In this document: in pieces, positions 1 to 16,296 of the stretch | How the letters are laid out: every line of letters begins with the position of its first letter | How positions within the stretch are numbered: the stretch's first letter is position 1 | NCBI GenBank assembly: GCA_034440575.1 | Contig: JAOTOL010001239.1 | Coordinates: 62,001-126,000, forward strand | Direction of reading: 5' to 3' | Length of the DNA stretch: 64,000 bases | From: Imbricaverruca yamaguchii | Taxonomy: Eukaryota > Arthropoda > Thecostraca > Neoverrucidae | The notes under the pieces: generated by a model | Database searches by the model: none | Told to the model about the DNA's origin: nothing | Seen by the model: only the letters and a program-made list of their open reading frames with translations | Made by a program: the position numbers and the translations under genes

Positions 1-3409
<3,409 letters not shown>

Positions 3410-4969
3410 GGCCACACAGTCGGCACCGACGCACAAGACGAGGCACGGCGCTCAGTGTACAATGATGCTATGATACTGTTGGAGCAGAGGACATGTGAGC
3501 CGTTAGGTTGTGAATCACACATTATGGAAATGAAGGTGAAGGTGAAAATATGCAAAGGTGAAAATATGTGCACACACAAGCATAGATAAGTCGGTGTTAT
3601 GTGCATAGATAAGTCATGTGAGAAAGCTTCAGAGCTGAAAATGACACTGGCACATAGAAGTCATGGTATAGGCCAGTATTGGGGATTGGTGATTATCACA
3701 AGAAACTGGTTCCTCATTATCCCACATATCCTCACACATGAATAGTTCATATCACCAGATTGATATGATCTGCACATGGCAACAATCCAGGGCCAGAGCT
3801 CATTTTTAGAGTAGAACTAGGCAGAAACATATAAATGACAAAAACTAACATTCATGTTTGATTACAAAACAAACAATAAAGAAGAAGAAACCTAAAAAGG
3901 TTGTGTAGCTTAAAATGTTAGCATAAACCAAATAACAAACATTAATTTTGAATTCATTAAGCACTTTGATAGAGCAATTGGGAAAATATCGATATGAAAG
4001 GCACATGCAAAAATATACATTAATTACCCATATTTTGAACTTACTTGGCTACTTTACTGATTTGCAGACTAAAAGTAACTACAATTGAAGTTTCAGTTCA
4101 TACCCAAATTTTGCATTTTAAGGATGGTTCCCCAGGTTCCATTCTGCTTTAGATCTTGTCAATAGGCACAGTAGTTTGCAATTTGAAAAAAAAACATGCA
4201 ATTTGGAACTGGAATAGATGGTCACAGTACATGACACTTTAATCATGTTGAAACATGTGTTTCTATATGCTTTTTGTTCAAAATTCAAGATTGCTGAAAA
4301 AATAAAATACACCCTCCTTTTGGCATCCTGATGCTCACCAACTGAAATGTGAACATTTATGGTGGCAATGAGTGCTTGCATCATCTTAATCTTGATGACA
4401 TTCAAGAAAATCAAAAATCCACTTAGCACCTCAAGATGCAAATTTGCCAAAGCTATTGGGTGATCCTTGTTACTGGCCATGTCATCTGAAAACCAGCTGT
4501 GCAACAGACATGCAGCTTGCTGGGATACCTATCTATTGCTGGGGTGCTAAGGTGTGCACAAGTTATGCAATCATAATCATGACAACCTGGGCATGTATCA
4601 GACATGCACTTGCCTCAATTTGCACTCTGAAGGTAAACCAAGATGGAAAAAAATCCAATATTTCTGAACACTGCTCTTTATGTTTTTGATTATGGTCTCC
4701 ATACAATATCAATATGGGGTCTGGAATAGTTACAATGTTTTTTTTTTTCCTGGCCAAGTGCCTAGTTAGGCAAAACAGCAGACTTGTTCATTCTCCATTT
4801 TGTCAATATAGGAACCTGAAAACTAACAGACAGACTGCATATTAAACACACACACCCACCTGTGTAGGTATCTAGATACATACAGCACACTTCACACTTG
4901 TTTTTCATGGCAGGAGCACACAGTATCACTGAGCAATACTGTATTGCCTAGAACTCCCCACATGCAGTG
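3410..4969. other. AT-rich region upstream of PRPF40, no gene seen
   Basis: I see no coding or RNA feature here. Any 5' UTR exon or promoter of PRPF40 should lie in or beyond this stretch, but no convincing core promoter motif was found. Confidence 0.4.
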
Positions 4970-5060
4970 TTTGTTCGTTTATTGGGAGTTCCACGACACA
5001 CTGTATGCACATTCATGGCTAATGGCGCCACACAAACCGTTTCCCCGGTGGGTCGCGGCT
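4970..5060 (-). mobile_element. Short SINE-like retroposed piece (family S-b) with 10-bp TSD
   Basis: The 91-bp insert is flanked by perfect ACATGCAGTG copies at 4960-4969 and 5061-5070. In reverse complement it carries the GGCGCCATTAGCC core and ends in CCCAATAAACGAACAAAC. It matches the pieces at 14790-14888 and about 41617-41716. Confidence 0.85.
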
Positions 5061-5876
5061 ACATGCAGTGAACTATGGGGCAAAACAAAGTGAACCACAG
5101 CTATAAAATACCAGGTGAAACAAACAGAATATGCAGACCAACACCAGAGTCCAAATGCTCGAATGAACCACAAGGTAATATACTTCTATACTAGATTACT
5201 ACAAAGCATGTACATGATGTAATATGCTTTAGCACTTGTACCCATGCATTTTAATGTTTTTTCTAAGATTATCCAGAGGAAACAGACCACTGCAAGCATT
5301 ATCCCATAGCAAATGCCACCAAGCACTCTAGCTAAGGAAGAACCTGCAAAGTTCCTCTACCCCTCCTCCGATCCTTCATCCACCACACAGAGAGCAAACC
5401 AGGCAAAACCCAGACCATGAGGTAAATTCGCAGCTTAGGGTAATTTTTAACATCTTATAATTTTGTTTTCTTGTTCATAAAGGTGCTGAGCATCATGGAA
5501 CTATCTATTTCCTCTGGAAATACTTTTTGGTTAAGACGAAAAATAATACCCAAAAAGAGACTTGAAGATGAGTAATATAGCTTAAAATTTTGTGCAAGAA
5601 AAGAAAAATGTATGGGAACTTTCCTAGCAATTTTTTGTTTTAAATCAAATAAAAAACATACCCCAACCTAGCCTGTTTTTCACTAAGCTCTTTTTAAAGA
5701 AAACAAACTTATTCCTCTCTAAAAATATCAACATTGTTTTTGAAATCTGCATAGCATAAAACGAAGCTCTAACATAACACTGTATTATGGGCAGCCTCTA
5801 TATCAGAAAAGTTTGCTCCCACATGCCCATTTTGCATGAAACTGTGTATATTCATAAAACGTGATCTATGACGCTA

Positions 5877-6760
5877 AGATTCTTCAGGAACCCACACTGA
5901 GAGTCTGCGAGGATACGTTCTTTTTCAAGAAACCGGCTAAGGCGAACATTTACAATTCATTCCACGAGCTTACATAGGCATGCAGTGGCAAATTATTCGT
6001 GAAATAGCGTGGTATATACAAGTTTCTGAACACTCAATTGACATCCCTCTACAAGAGGTATTGACATCTTCTTCCTTGATGTGTGCTTATGAAGTCTTTG
6101 TCTCCTTTCTAACAGTAACTCGTTGCTAAGTATCATGTCCATGCTCTTGATAAGAGATGGTGATACACGAACATTTCGCAATGCAATGTCATGTAAAGGT
6201 ATAACCTAAAATGTGATATGACATACAATACCAGTTTGCAACATAGGTATTATTCTCCATATCCCGATCATAGCTCTTCCTAAAGTATGAAACTAGAAGC
6301 AAATGATGAAGATACAGATGTAAGAACATCACATACATTTCCTCAAATTTGTGTCTGAAAGCCATACATTTTTTTAATGATACTAATTTCATGGAAAATT
6401 TTGACATCCTACTGTGTTGGGAATGGGACGATAATGTAGCGGGTCACGACCAGTCTTGCCTGGCTTCACAATATGAATTAAAATGGCTTTCCGCCATGAT
6501 GGAGGAAATGGCCACTGAGCCACAATGAATTGAAATAGGATAGAAAAGGGGCAAGAGTGCAGGACAGGAGATGCCTCAACATGCCATTGTGGATGCCGTC
6601 CGGCCCCACCGATTTCATCCGGAGTGATCCTACAACAAACGTTAGTTCTGCCATGGTAAAACGATTATTGTAAGAATGGTTCACTGGTGTGGTGAAATCA
6701 ATTGGTATTGACTCCCATATAGATTTGTGCAATACAAATTTGCATGTTAGCAATGCTTCC
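5877..6760 (-). pseudogene. Fragment of a non-LTR retrotransposon reverse transcriptase (RNase H-tail family)
   Basis: Reading 6760 to about 6420, the translation has the finger-region pattern MAELTFVVGSLRMKSVGPDG, then LIHIVKPGKTGRDPLHYRP. After an interruption (about 5983-6413) it resumes at 5960 with VNVRLSRFLEKERILADSQC, followed by GF. Frameshifts and stops are present, and the palm active site is not reached. It belongs to the same group as 28140-30820. Confidence 0.75.
5983..6413. mobile_element. Repeat element E, copy 1, inside a broken LINE
   Basis: The segment starts CAGTGGCAAATTATTCGTGA and ends near TTTTGACATCCTACTG, and it interrupts the LINE RT reading. Its two ends resemble those of a second copy at about 13615-13830 (CAGTGATAAATTATTCATGA at the left end). 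The ends look weakly inverted (CAGTRG), but I found no clean target-site duplication. The class is uncertain. Confidence 0.55.
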
Positions 6761-6769
6761 TCGACCTCT

Positions 6770-7330
6770 TTGCGATAGAGTTGCCAATCTGTATGCTTCG
6801 CTTCAGAGATAGTTTGACGTACAATAACAGAATTAGATTCACTGTGGTACTGTTTTGATTAAATGCATGGCTTTGTGCTAGAATAGCGTATCTACACGCC
6901 ACGGTTCACCATGGAACAGGGGTTCGACGAGGACAGCCCGACGTTTTTGGGATGCACCCTGATGTTGCTTCTATGAGCAACGATGAAAAGCTCTATATTA
7001 AGTGTGGTTCTTATTCAGTTGGAGTGCAGAATGTGCTCTTGGGTTGAGCTTCAAATGTGTTCCAGTCAGCCTTGTGTATGTTCCATCTTTGAGGCCTGGT
7101 TCCTAGTGTTGAGTTCGCTTGATATGTCAGCCATATGGGAAATGGTCACTACCGATGGGGTTGTCAGATGCAAGCCAATCAAAATGCTGTGCAAGCTTTG
7201 GACTGCACAGACTTAAATATATCACCAAGGAATGTCCTGATGGCAGCATAAAATGGGTATGAGTGCTGGTGTTAGGAAGATGCATAAAGATCATCAGATA
7301 TAAAATGATGCCCTCATATCCTCTTGATTA
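6770..7330. other. Gene-free stretch
   Basis: No supported gene or repeat was recognised. The beginning may still belong to the minus-strand LINE. Confidence 0.35.
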
Positions 7331-8060
7331 GTCACCAAGAACAAGGCATTTCCTCTGAAAGTTTCAACTGATTTCCTCCAAAATCACCTTATCAAGCTCC
7401 AGTTGCTGAGAATGTGACAGGGTTCCTGATCGGTACAAAGCTCCTATCCTCAGTTTATTGCTGTTGCCTTTTCCCACAGTGACATGAAGCCAAATGGACT
7501 CCACAGACACATTTTTCACCACACCCTTTCATTGCTGGACCCCTGTTGGCCAAAAACATACTGTATCCCTGGATCTCATAGTCTTGCAAGTTATCCACAA
7601 AATACCCCCCCCCCAACTGACCCATGCCTCTGTAATGCAAACAAAATATGGTTCCTCCTGAGCAACATAACACATGAACTCATCAAATTTGGATTTAGCA
7701 CTGAGCATTAAGCATCATACACTTAACATATGTTCCATAACCACCCTTTGCCTTTTCATGTTGAGGAGCTATTTCATCACTGGATGAGCTACCACTCTGC
7801 CTCCTTGAACTACTACTATCCATATTTGCTGACTTTGGGGTTCTATTGCCTCGGCTGTCACTATTAGCATATCCCTGAGGTGGTAATGCCATTTCACCCC
7901 TCCCCACCCCATTGCCTAGTTTCCCTGAAGGACATGCTCATGCTCTTTGTCTAACACATGTTCCTCCTTCTCAGAGAAGTGCAGGCCATCCCTCTGATGG
8001 AGGTCCCATGAGCCATAAAACCTGCACCACTTGTCAATAAAGGTGAAGCCTAACTCAAGC
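7331..8060 (-). pseudogene. CR1-like LINE fragment (ORF1 esterase tail and start of endonuclease)
   Basis: In reverse complement this matches 16660-18300 nearly colinearly. It shows RDGLHFSEK near 7960-8000, the D-x-x-H block of SGNH esterases known from CR1 ORF1. A Ser-rich linker, the start of the apurinic-type endonuclease (LNAQ...) and downstream endonuclease sequence follow. It is degenerate and truncated at both ends. It preserves the uninterrupted form of a site that carries insertions in the 16-19 kb copy. Confidence 0.75.
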
Positions 8061-8755
8061 CTAACTTACCTACCCTGGCATTGGCTGCCAGTGCCAGCTA
8101 GAGCTCTACTCAGGGGAGGCTCCAGCCCTATATAGCAGTTACAATGCAGTGTCCTAAAATTATTTCACCATTAACTGTGAGGATGAAGAAAGAAGTTGCG
8201 TGGAAATAGTGAAGGATTGGATGAAAATAAAGGATCGTCACTTAAGGATGAAAAAAATTTTTTATGCCATTGTTACCCTTCATAGTGGCAATGAGAAGGG
8301 CAAACCCTAAATAGATTCTAACTTAATTTTTTTTTTTTTTTAATAAATAGTCCTGCAGCAGCTCCTCACTTCTAGCAGGACTTATGTTGTTCACCCTTAC
8401 CTGGACTACAATTGTACTAAATTGGTGATCACTGGTGACCTGTGTCACCACTGGCACCAGGTCAGTGACCTTGGCACCAGGCATGGTGATGCAACTCCTG
8501 CACTTCTACCTTTACAGAACGCCCTATATAAAAGTCTCGCCCGAGAATCACCTACGACCAGTACTGTATCCTTCCTACTACTATCCTGGGGACAGGATAG
8601 TGCCCGGTATCTAGTTTTATTATAAGAAAGTTCACAGGCATGATATTAGGCTTGAAAGAGGAATTGGCTGAAGAAAAGAAAAAAAACCATAGGAGTGATT
8701 TACAACTTTTTTTTTGTAATTACACCAGTATATTTTAGTCATTACTAATAGCTTG

Positions 8756-8809
8756 GTTGGTTATTTGGGCTTAGGGGCGCATCGACTGCTTCGGTCATAC
8801 AGCGCCCAA
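8756..8809 (-). mobile_element. 54-bp SINE-end retroposed unit (S-a) with 13-bp TSD
   Basis: It is flanked by perfect TACTAATAGCTTG at 8743-8755 and 8810-8822. As written it reads GTTGGTTATTTGGGC ... GCGCATCGACTG ... TCATACAGCGCCCAA. This core is shared with the copies near 10616, 16297, 18005, 24144 and 27893. Confidence 0.85.
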
Positions 8810-9396
8810 TACTAATAGCTTGTACCACAATTGATGCAGTGAGGTATTCCTACCCAATAACATTTCCCGGTTCAGAATACAGCACACCACTACAAAATAA
8901 TTATCTATTTTAAAGTTGCTCTTTACAAGTGGTTAGGGGATTTTCATTGAAAGGATTTGTTTGAATATGGATAGCTTATTCATTTTTGTGTTCAGTAAAC
9001 ACAGTATAATTACTGGTTCAGACATACAAAAGCAGCATTAGAGCTATTTGTTGCATGGCACCTGAAGTGTTCAGAAACCCCCCTCTTCCCCTATTTTGCA
9101 TTTTTAAATGTCTAATCTAAATGTCTTCTAGACAATTAGATTAGACTTGATTCTCTTAATATCCTTGTGACTAAGACAATTAGATTTGATTGTCTTAGCT
9201 ACTTTGTGCTGACGCTGATTGGCGAACGCATTATACGCTTGTATTGTTAAGGGAATTATGTCTCCCATGTCTTTAGAGAAGTTGTGAAGTGCAAGCTGCT
9301 GCTGGTGCAAGCTGACATCCTTGCCAAGGACTGGACTGAACTGGACACCTGCACCACTTGTAGCCTGGTTGGTAAACCCAAATTGCCTGAGTAAGC

Positions 9397-9726
9397 ATGT
9401 CCAAAGGACAGAGGGGACATGGACGAGGAGGCGGTGCCCGTGGTGAAGCTCGGTCATCGCAGAGTAGTAGTGCTGACCATACTACTAATGATGGAACAAC
9501 CTGTGCAAATGTGGTGACAGGTGGTAGTGATTCAGCTGGCACAAAGTGCTCTACCTGTGATGTCACAGTTGCTCTGGATGCCATAGGATGTGACAGATGT
9601 AGCTGCTGGTTTCACCCTTCAACAATGTGCCTTGGTTTAGCTGAGGCAGTGGTCCAGGCAATTGTTGAACATGGAGGTGACAGCATTGCATTTATATGCA
9701 CTGACTGCCGAGCTTCCAGTTCGTAA
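9397..9726 (+). CDS. CR1-like LINE ORF1 fragment with PHD-type zinc finger
   Basis: This LINE-encoded ORF1 product has a Gly/Arg/Ser-rich start and then a Cys/His cluster. The cluster reads KCSTCDVTVALDAIGCDRCS, then CWFHPSTMCLG and FICTDC, a PHD-finger-like C4-H-C3 layout. PHD fingers are established in ORF1 of some CR1-like elements. A stop at 9724 interrupts it, but the reading continues in frame after the stop (GGNGVNPAAFGKLHQTVKTL), so this copy is probably inactive. ORF2 of the same element follows from about 10268. Confidence 0.75.
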   Translation: MSKGQRGHGRGGGARGEARSSQSSSADHTTNDGTTCANVVTGGSDSAGTKCSTCDVTVALDAIGCDRCSCWFHPSTMCLGLAEAVVQAIVEHGGDSIAFICTDCRASSS

Positions 9727-10267
9727 GGAGGGAATGGGGTAAATCCTGCAGCATTTGGGAAACTTCACCAGACTGTCAAAACATTGTGTAAGGCTGCTGA
9801 GGTGCTTACAGCTCAGGTACAGGCATTGATGTCTGGGGAGGCAACTCCGGACACCTCCGAACCCAGCCCTGATAAGCTCAGAGTCGAAATTCGAGGAGTT
9901 GAGAGAGATGGAGGAGCAAGAAAAGAAAAGAAAGGACTCCATAATTATCTGTGGTTCTAGGGCCAGATCCCTGCCCAAAGTACAACAAAAAGTAATGGCA
10001 GCAGCACAAAAAAATAATTGGTACTGAGGTTGTCTTACAAGATATTGTATGTATTAATCAGGAGAAGGGTATCTATAGGGCTAAGATAGTTGATAGTGAA
10101 ATACAGAACCTGCTTCTTGAGAAGGCCAGAGAAATGGCAAAACATGAGGACTTCAAGTCCCTTTATATTCATAGAGACCTACCATACACTCAACAACAAT
10201 AATTCTACAGAATCAGGCATGCTAGGATGGGTGAGCAAAAACCTTTAAACTAACAAGTAAGGCTCCC

Positions 10268-13260
10268 TTGAATATTTTCCATCAAGTTTTGTTTTTCTCC
10301 AGACTTAAAATATCTTTAGTGAATCTTAATTGTATACAAAACAAAATTATGTATACATCTACTTTCCTCTCAGACAAAAAAAAAATATCGACGTACTGGC
10401 AGTTAACGAAACTTGGTTGTTACCATCAGTTCCTAGCTCGTTTGTATTTATAGCAGGTTATGAGATAGTGAGAACTGATACCATCGGTCCTACTCCCAAG
10501 CATGGTGTTTGTCTATGTGAAACATGGCATTAAGTTTGAATCAATCAAGGTCTCCACTCCCAATGTTCATGTTATTTTTCTGAAAGATTTCTGCCTATAC
10601 ATAGTGTGTGTTTACTGTTAGTTAGGGTAGTTATTTGGGTTTTAGGGCACATCAACTGCAGTGGTTATACAGTGCTCTGTTATACAGTGTGTGCCTACCA
10701 CCCTCCATCAAACTCTAAGGGCCAGAACCAGGCACTCCTAACGTGTTTGACTGATTTTTGTGATGGCAAAGAAATAGTTATCTTAGGAGATTTTAATTTA
10801 GCATCAGTGCATTGGTCTCATGGTGTTACTGACAGTGAGCATTACTTCCACAGATAGATCTTTTGTTGACTGCTTTCAGATGCTTGGTCTAACTCAGTGG
10901 ATTTACCAGCCTACCTATGTAATTTCTGGAAACACACTGGATTTAATTTTAACTTCCGAAGTAGATAGGGTTAGGGTGGCAGAAATATTACCTCCCTTTC
11001 CCCAATGCCAACACTGTCATGTTTTACTTGACTATTATTTCCAGACAAGAGATCTAACTATATCTAGGAATATCATACTGAAAAGGTCTTGGCACAGGGG
11101 AAACTACAGAGCCATTAAGGAATGTCTGACTGAATATGGCTGGAGCCTTGAGTTTCAGTATTTAGACACTAATGGGAAGTACAATAGGTTCCTAGAAATA
11201 TTATCAGCTCTTGTCAATTTGTATATACCCATTGCTGTACCAAGGGGGCATCCTCCATGGTCAACCAGACCCTCTCAAATTTTGCTAAGCAGGAGAAAGG
11301 ATGCATGGACAAAGTACAAACAGGACAGAAACCAATTTGGGAGACAGTCTGCACATGCAGATTATTCACAGAGATCTTTCCAAGATTTAAATAAACAGTA
11401 CAGACATTTTAGTATTCACTCCCAGATTAAGTATGAATTGTCATTAATTCACCAACTATCTTCCAGGAAATTTCACTTGTACATATGACACCAGAAAAAT
11501 CGGCAAAATATCCCTTGGGCCACTGAGGGGGAAATATGGACTCACAAGTGACTGTCAGGAAATGGCTGAATTATTTGCAGGAGCTTTTTCCTCAGTATAC
11601 TGCACAAGTAGACTAGCAAACCCAGCCCCACACCAAACCACTGAAGCAGTGCTGCCAAGCATCAATATTTCTGAAGCTGGTGTGCTCAAAATTTTGAGTG
11701 AGGTGGATGGGTCATCAAGCATGGGCTTTGATAGGGTCCACCCTCAATTAATTGTATCCTGCCATGAGGAGCTTGTAAAACCATTGTTCAGAATTTTTAG
11801 CTCATCCCTTTATACTGGAACCCTTCCTGACAGTGGGAAAACTGCACAAGTAATTTCAATCTTCAAAAAGGGTTCAAGACATGATCCACTAAATTATCAC
11901 CTGGGGAGTCTTACCTCAGTCCCATGCAAAATTCTTGAACATATAATTGTTGAGATGCTCACAGAATATTTGGAGGTCCATCATTTGCTGGACCAAGGAC
12001 AATTTGGCTTCCGGCATGGACGTTCAGTAGAGGATCAGCTACTGCTAACATATAAGACTGTCTCTACCTGGCTAGATAGGGGGCTTTGTGGTGGATATGA
12101 TTTTCTTTGATTTTTCAAAGGCATTTGATGTTAATCATTTGCTGCTACTAACAAAATTGAGAGCTTTAGGGATCTCAGAATCAGTCCTCACCTGGATCAA
12201 ACATTTTTTTTCTGTGGGAGGGAAATGCAAGTGCTTGTCTCTGGTTCTTCAAGCAAACCAAAGGATGTTCTGAGTGGAGTACCTCAGGGCTCTGTGCTAG
12301 GTCCTGTGCTATTTTTTATCTATGTGAACTATGTACCTCATGATATACAGTCTCAATTCAAGTGTTTTGTAGATGACCTAAAAATATATATGAAACTGAA
12401 GTACAAATCTGTCTCAGACCTGTGGGCTGGCATTTCACAGGGTCAAAAAGATATAGATACTCTGGTTAGTACTGCCAAGTCATGGGGCTGGCAATGAATG
12501 CCATGAAATGTGCAGTCCTGAAAGCACACTGTGGTGACTAAAAAGATCTTGGTCCTTACACAAATTATCACCTGGATGGATTTCATGTGAGCTTTGTTCA
12601 GGTCCATACTGACTTAGGCATCACAGTAGATACAAACTTGAGATTCCATCAACACATTGACAGAATAGTACAGAAAGCTGGGAGTCTAGCCAGCAACCTG
12701 CTAAGTTCTACTTTATGCTGCTCTCCTGAATTTATGAAAACACTATACATTACTCATGTTAGGTCTCTTTCGGAGCTTTCATCTTGTGTTTGGAACACAG
12801 GTTACATTGGTGACTTAAGGCATTTAGAATCGGTCCAGAGAGGGTGGACATGAAACATAGAGGGGATGGATGATCTGAATTATGGTGCCAGATTACAGAA
12901 GCTAGATTTGTACTCAGTGAAAGGTAGACTAATTCAAGCAGACATGATCAAATGTTGGAAGATTTTTAATGGCCATTCTGCCATTAAGATCACTGAAATG
13001 TTTGTGCTGACACCATCAGTGAACACACATGGCCAGTCCTTGAAATTGGCTCACAGGCGAGCAACAGTAGATTGCAGGAAGATATTTTTTAGCCTCAGAT
13101 GCTGCACCACTTGGAACTCGCTACCTGAAGATGTGGTAACCTTAACAAACTTGGGAACATTTAAAGCTGCACTGCATGCAAACCTTTGCACATTGTGGTA
13201 TGAATATATTGATAGGATTAATCATGATAATATGCTAATCAAACTTGTACAGTAGCTTTA
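10268..13260 (+). pseudogene. CR1-like LINE ORF2 (endonuclease + reverse transcriptase), broken
   Basis: The endonuclease half starts with VNLNCIQNKI and KKIDVLAVNETWLLPS and includes TLDLILTS. The reverse transcriptase spans about 11562-13255 in at least four frames. It shows QGQFGFRHGRSVEDQ, FFDFSKAF, GVPQGSVLGPVLFFIYV and FVDDLKIY (active-site box, usually F/YADD), then the C-terminal thumb with AALHANL-type end. Frameshifts, stops and a 65-bp SINE piece (10616-10680) within the endonuclease make it non-functional. It pairs with the PHD ORF1 just upstream. Confidence 0.9.
10616..10680 (-). mobile_element. SINE-end unit (S-a) inserted in LINE endonuclease
   Basis: It is flanked by TATACATAGTGTGTGTTTAC (10596-10615) and TATACAGTGTGTGCCTAC (10681-10698), an imperfect target-site duplication. 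It carries GGGCACATCAACTGCAGTGG and TTATACAGTGCTC. Removing it restores the endonuclease reading CVYHPPSN-like. Confidence 0.8.
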
Positions 13261-14789
13261 CTTATTTATACCTCACCTTTCTTAACTTCCATCAGAAACC
13301 TTTTCTGTCTTCAACATATTAGCAGATGTAGTGGCTACTCTAAGCATACAATTTCTGCTTAAGGTACACTTTCCAGTCCCTGTGCCTTGCCCTGTCTATC
13401 TGATAACCATACTTTTCTTTAGCCTAGGGAACTGGCATACCTGCAGATACGGCTCCCCTTCTTCAGTCATGGAGCTCATCTCTGGGTGAGTGATGCTCGG
13501 GAATTTGGGGAGCCAACCAGGTGAGAGAATCAGGTGAGAGAACTAGATGAATATCACTCATGCTAGACAGTCAGAATTATATGGCAAAAGGCTAGACTCC
13601 ATGTTAAACTTAAACACCAAAGACTATGCACCAGTGATAAATTATTCATGAAATAGGGTGGAATATACCACTTTCTGAACACTCAATCAACATCCTTCTC
13701 CAAGAAGTATCGTCATCCTGGTCCTTGGAACCTACGCCATCAGCTCGAATTTGAGTCTGTGCCTCAAAATGATATTATAAGACACTAATTCCAAGGCAAA
13801 TTTCGACATCCTTCGGTGCTCGTTTCTACATCTCACACCTAACAAAAAACCATTATTTTAACCCTGCTATGCACAACAAGACTAAATATATTATCTTAAG
13901 AAATAATTAGTATTCTCTTATGTTACTTATACTTACACCTCAAATGTAGGTGCTGAAGCAACATTATTGTACTTTAAGGTGATAACAAGACAAGTTCCGT
14001 TAAATTTTAGGGAGATAGGTAGGTAGGTACCTACCTACCTAATTTCCTACCTATTTCGTGAGCGTCCACCTAGTGCATGCAACTGGGTTGAAAAGCCCAG
14101 GACAACATTACAGCGTAGGCGCATAAGTGACCAAGGTTGCGTGAGCACTACTATTAGCCGAGAAGAGTAATAAAATAGAAAACTTTACTCACCAGGCCTG
14201 CGCGGCTCTCTCCGAGTATATTGATATGTAAACCTGTGTAAACCACACAAATGCAAAGGGCCCTGCAAACAAAGGTGTGCGCCAAGTTACGCGAAGCTGT
14301 GCAGGGAGTTGGTAGCAACTAATACATGACGAATATTACTGACTGATGCGAAATCTTTCAGAATGATCACAGAAGAACGAAAATGGCGTATGCTCAAATA
14401 CCTTAGGAACATTCTTTACCCATAGATTTCGCATTATTTGTGATATTTGTTCAAATATATTCCATTATTTGCTACAGTTACGCCTAATGTTGGGAAACTT
14501 AGAGGAGAAAAACAAATTTCCCCTGTTCCTTGTCAAGTGTTCTTTACCACTGTGCAAGTACGCCGCAGTATTCACAAATACGGTGCTGATAGGAATTATA
14601 GGTGTAAATTAAGTTTCTCTGTTCATCGTCATCGGGGGAGTTTCTGAGTTAGGTAATAATTAAGTAATAACGATCTGATTGCTGCAAGGCAGAATAATCT
14701 GAATTTGACAGGTAAACTTGTAGCTACGTGCCTACTTAAATAAACCTGAAGATTACTGTTCAACGACGTGCACTTTTACTTTTTTGCGA
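13261..14789. other. Gene-free stretch with repeat E copy 2 and a 26-bp palindrome
   Basis: About 13615-13830 resembles repeat E. A perfect palindrome of GTAG/CTAC steps sits at 14016-14041. No coding sequence was recognised. Confidence 0.5.
13615..13830. mobile_element. Repeat element E, copy 2 (internally deleted)
   Basis: It shares the left end AAATTATTCATGAAATAG and the TTTCTGAACACTCAAT block with 5983-6060. It shares the right end (ATTTCGACATCCT) with 6390-6413. It is shorter than copy 1. Confidence 0.55.
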
Positions 14790-14888
14790 TTCCCAATCCC
14801 GCGGCCCACCGGCGAAACAGTGTGGGCGGCGCCATTAGCCGTGAATGTCCATAAAATGTGGCGTGAACCAACCAATAAACAAACAAGC
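14790..14888 (+). mobile_element. SINE-like retroposed piece (S-b), 99 bp, with TSD
   Basis: It is flanked by TTTTTGCGA at 14781-14789 and 14889-14897. It contains CCGCGGCCCACCGGCGAAAC and GGCGCCATTAGCCGTGAATG and ends ACCAATAAACAAACAA. Confidence 0.85.
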
Positions 14889-14897
14889 TTTTTGCGA

Positions 14898-15604
14898 AAT
14901 TTTGCCATTGTGACAAGCTTTCTTTTTAGGGAAACTTATATCTATGTTCTGCATACATATAGGGCTAGATCTATTTAGATACAAATTCCTTGAACTTGGT
15001 CAATGAACTTGAACTTTGTTCCTTGGTCTTGGTAATCAAATTGAACGACATAGCCAATGTTTGCAATTTTTTCGGAGTAATGTGCATATGTAAACAAACA
15101 AAAACCCCCCAGTGATAATGATCCTGACTGTAAGATGAATGATCTATCCTGGTTGATGCACCCACAAATTTCAGCAATGATAATGTTTTTGTAGAAACCT
15201 ATTTTAATCTCTGTGCATGTTCCCATGTGCATGTCTTCAAGTATTACCCCTCACACTTCCTTTATGTGAACAATATTACATTTTACAGCAACAATATTCT
15301 CCCATCTAGTTGCTTTTCATCCTTCCAAGTCATTCCTTGCCCAACTAAGCATTCCAGATATTAACTGAGAAGTGCATTGAAGAACATTTGGTATTAATAA
15401 GACTTTGTTTCAATCAATTTTCTGAAGAGTTTTCATTGACAATAATTGTTTCTTCATGGTAAAGGTAAGATGATTCTAGATGGGTCATTTTAGTGTAATT
15501 TTCCTTAAACCATTGAACCATCTGAAACCCATATCCCAATAGATGGCAAGTAACGAATCAGTTGGTGCATGAGTATCTTTCTCATGGGGTGTGCTGTGAA
15601 TATT
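14898..15604. other. Gene-free AT-rich stretch
   Basis: I see no supported feature here. Confidence 0.35.
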
Positions 15605-16291
15605 TATTAGTTGTGTGGCCGTGGCATCTCCATTATAGGGCTATGGTAAAATATACAAATGTTTCCTGGTTGCATATTTGCTCTCAGAATGGTCTCACAA
15701 TGGTTGTTGTGTGTAGTTGGAAACTATGCTCAATGATACTGCTGATATTTTTGCTCAGTAACCTCACCAAGGTCATGTGAGGTCACCAGAGATCACTACA
15801 CATTTCTGCACACTATATTGCACTGCATTGAGCTAGGAGGCTAAAATTACCATCATTGTGCTTGTATCCCCAAGATGTGTTGATTGATACATTGCATGCC
15901 CTCACTAGGCTACTTCATGATCTTAACCTGGGGTCATAGTTTCAGTTGACCTGACCTTAAATCACACTGCCTATTCTCGATAGCACATTTCAAGGACAGT
16001 TGAATAGTGTTTGCCATTTGTTTCTATCTGTTACAGGTCCTGAGATATATGTCAATATCTGAGAGTCACACCAGATCTGGTCGAATTTGACCTATGATGG
16101 CCCAGTGACCTGAATATTGACCTGAACGAAAACATGACTGAAAGACTTTTGATGGAGCCTGTCAACAGCTATCTAACTCCATTTTCCATTTGTCGCTAGC
16201 TGGCATAGTTCTAGAGATATTAGGGGGGCAGGCATCTGCCCCCTCCCGGACATGTGCTGTTGGCGCAGACCGCCGGATGTACAAGTGTTAA
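15605..16291 (+). mobile_element. Element A, partial copy A1 (TTAA-ended repeat)
   Basis: It is colinear with about 42055-42745 of the full copy A3. It includes the GGGCTATGGTAAAATATAC block, degenerate TGACCT half-sites, a right subterminal palindrome (GGCAGGCATCTGCC) and the right end AAGTGTTAA at 16288-16291. The left third is missing. Confidence 0.8.
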
Positions 16292-16296
16292 TACTG

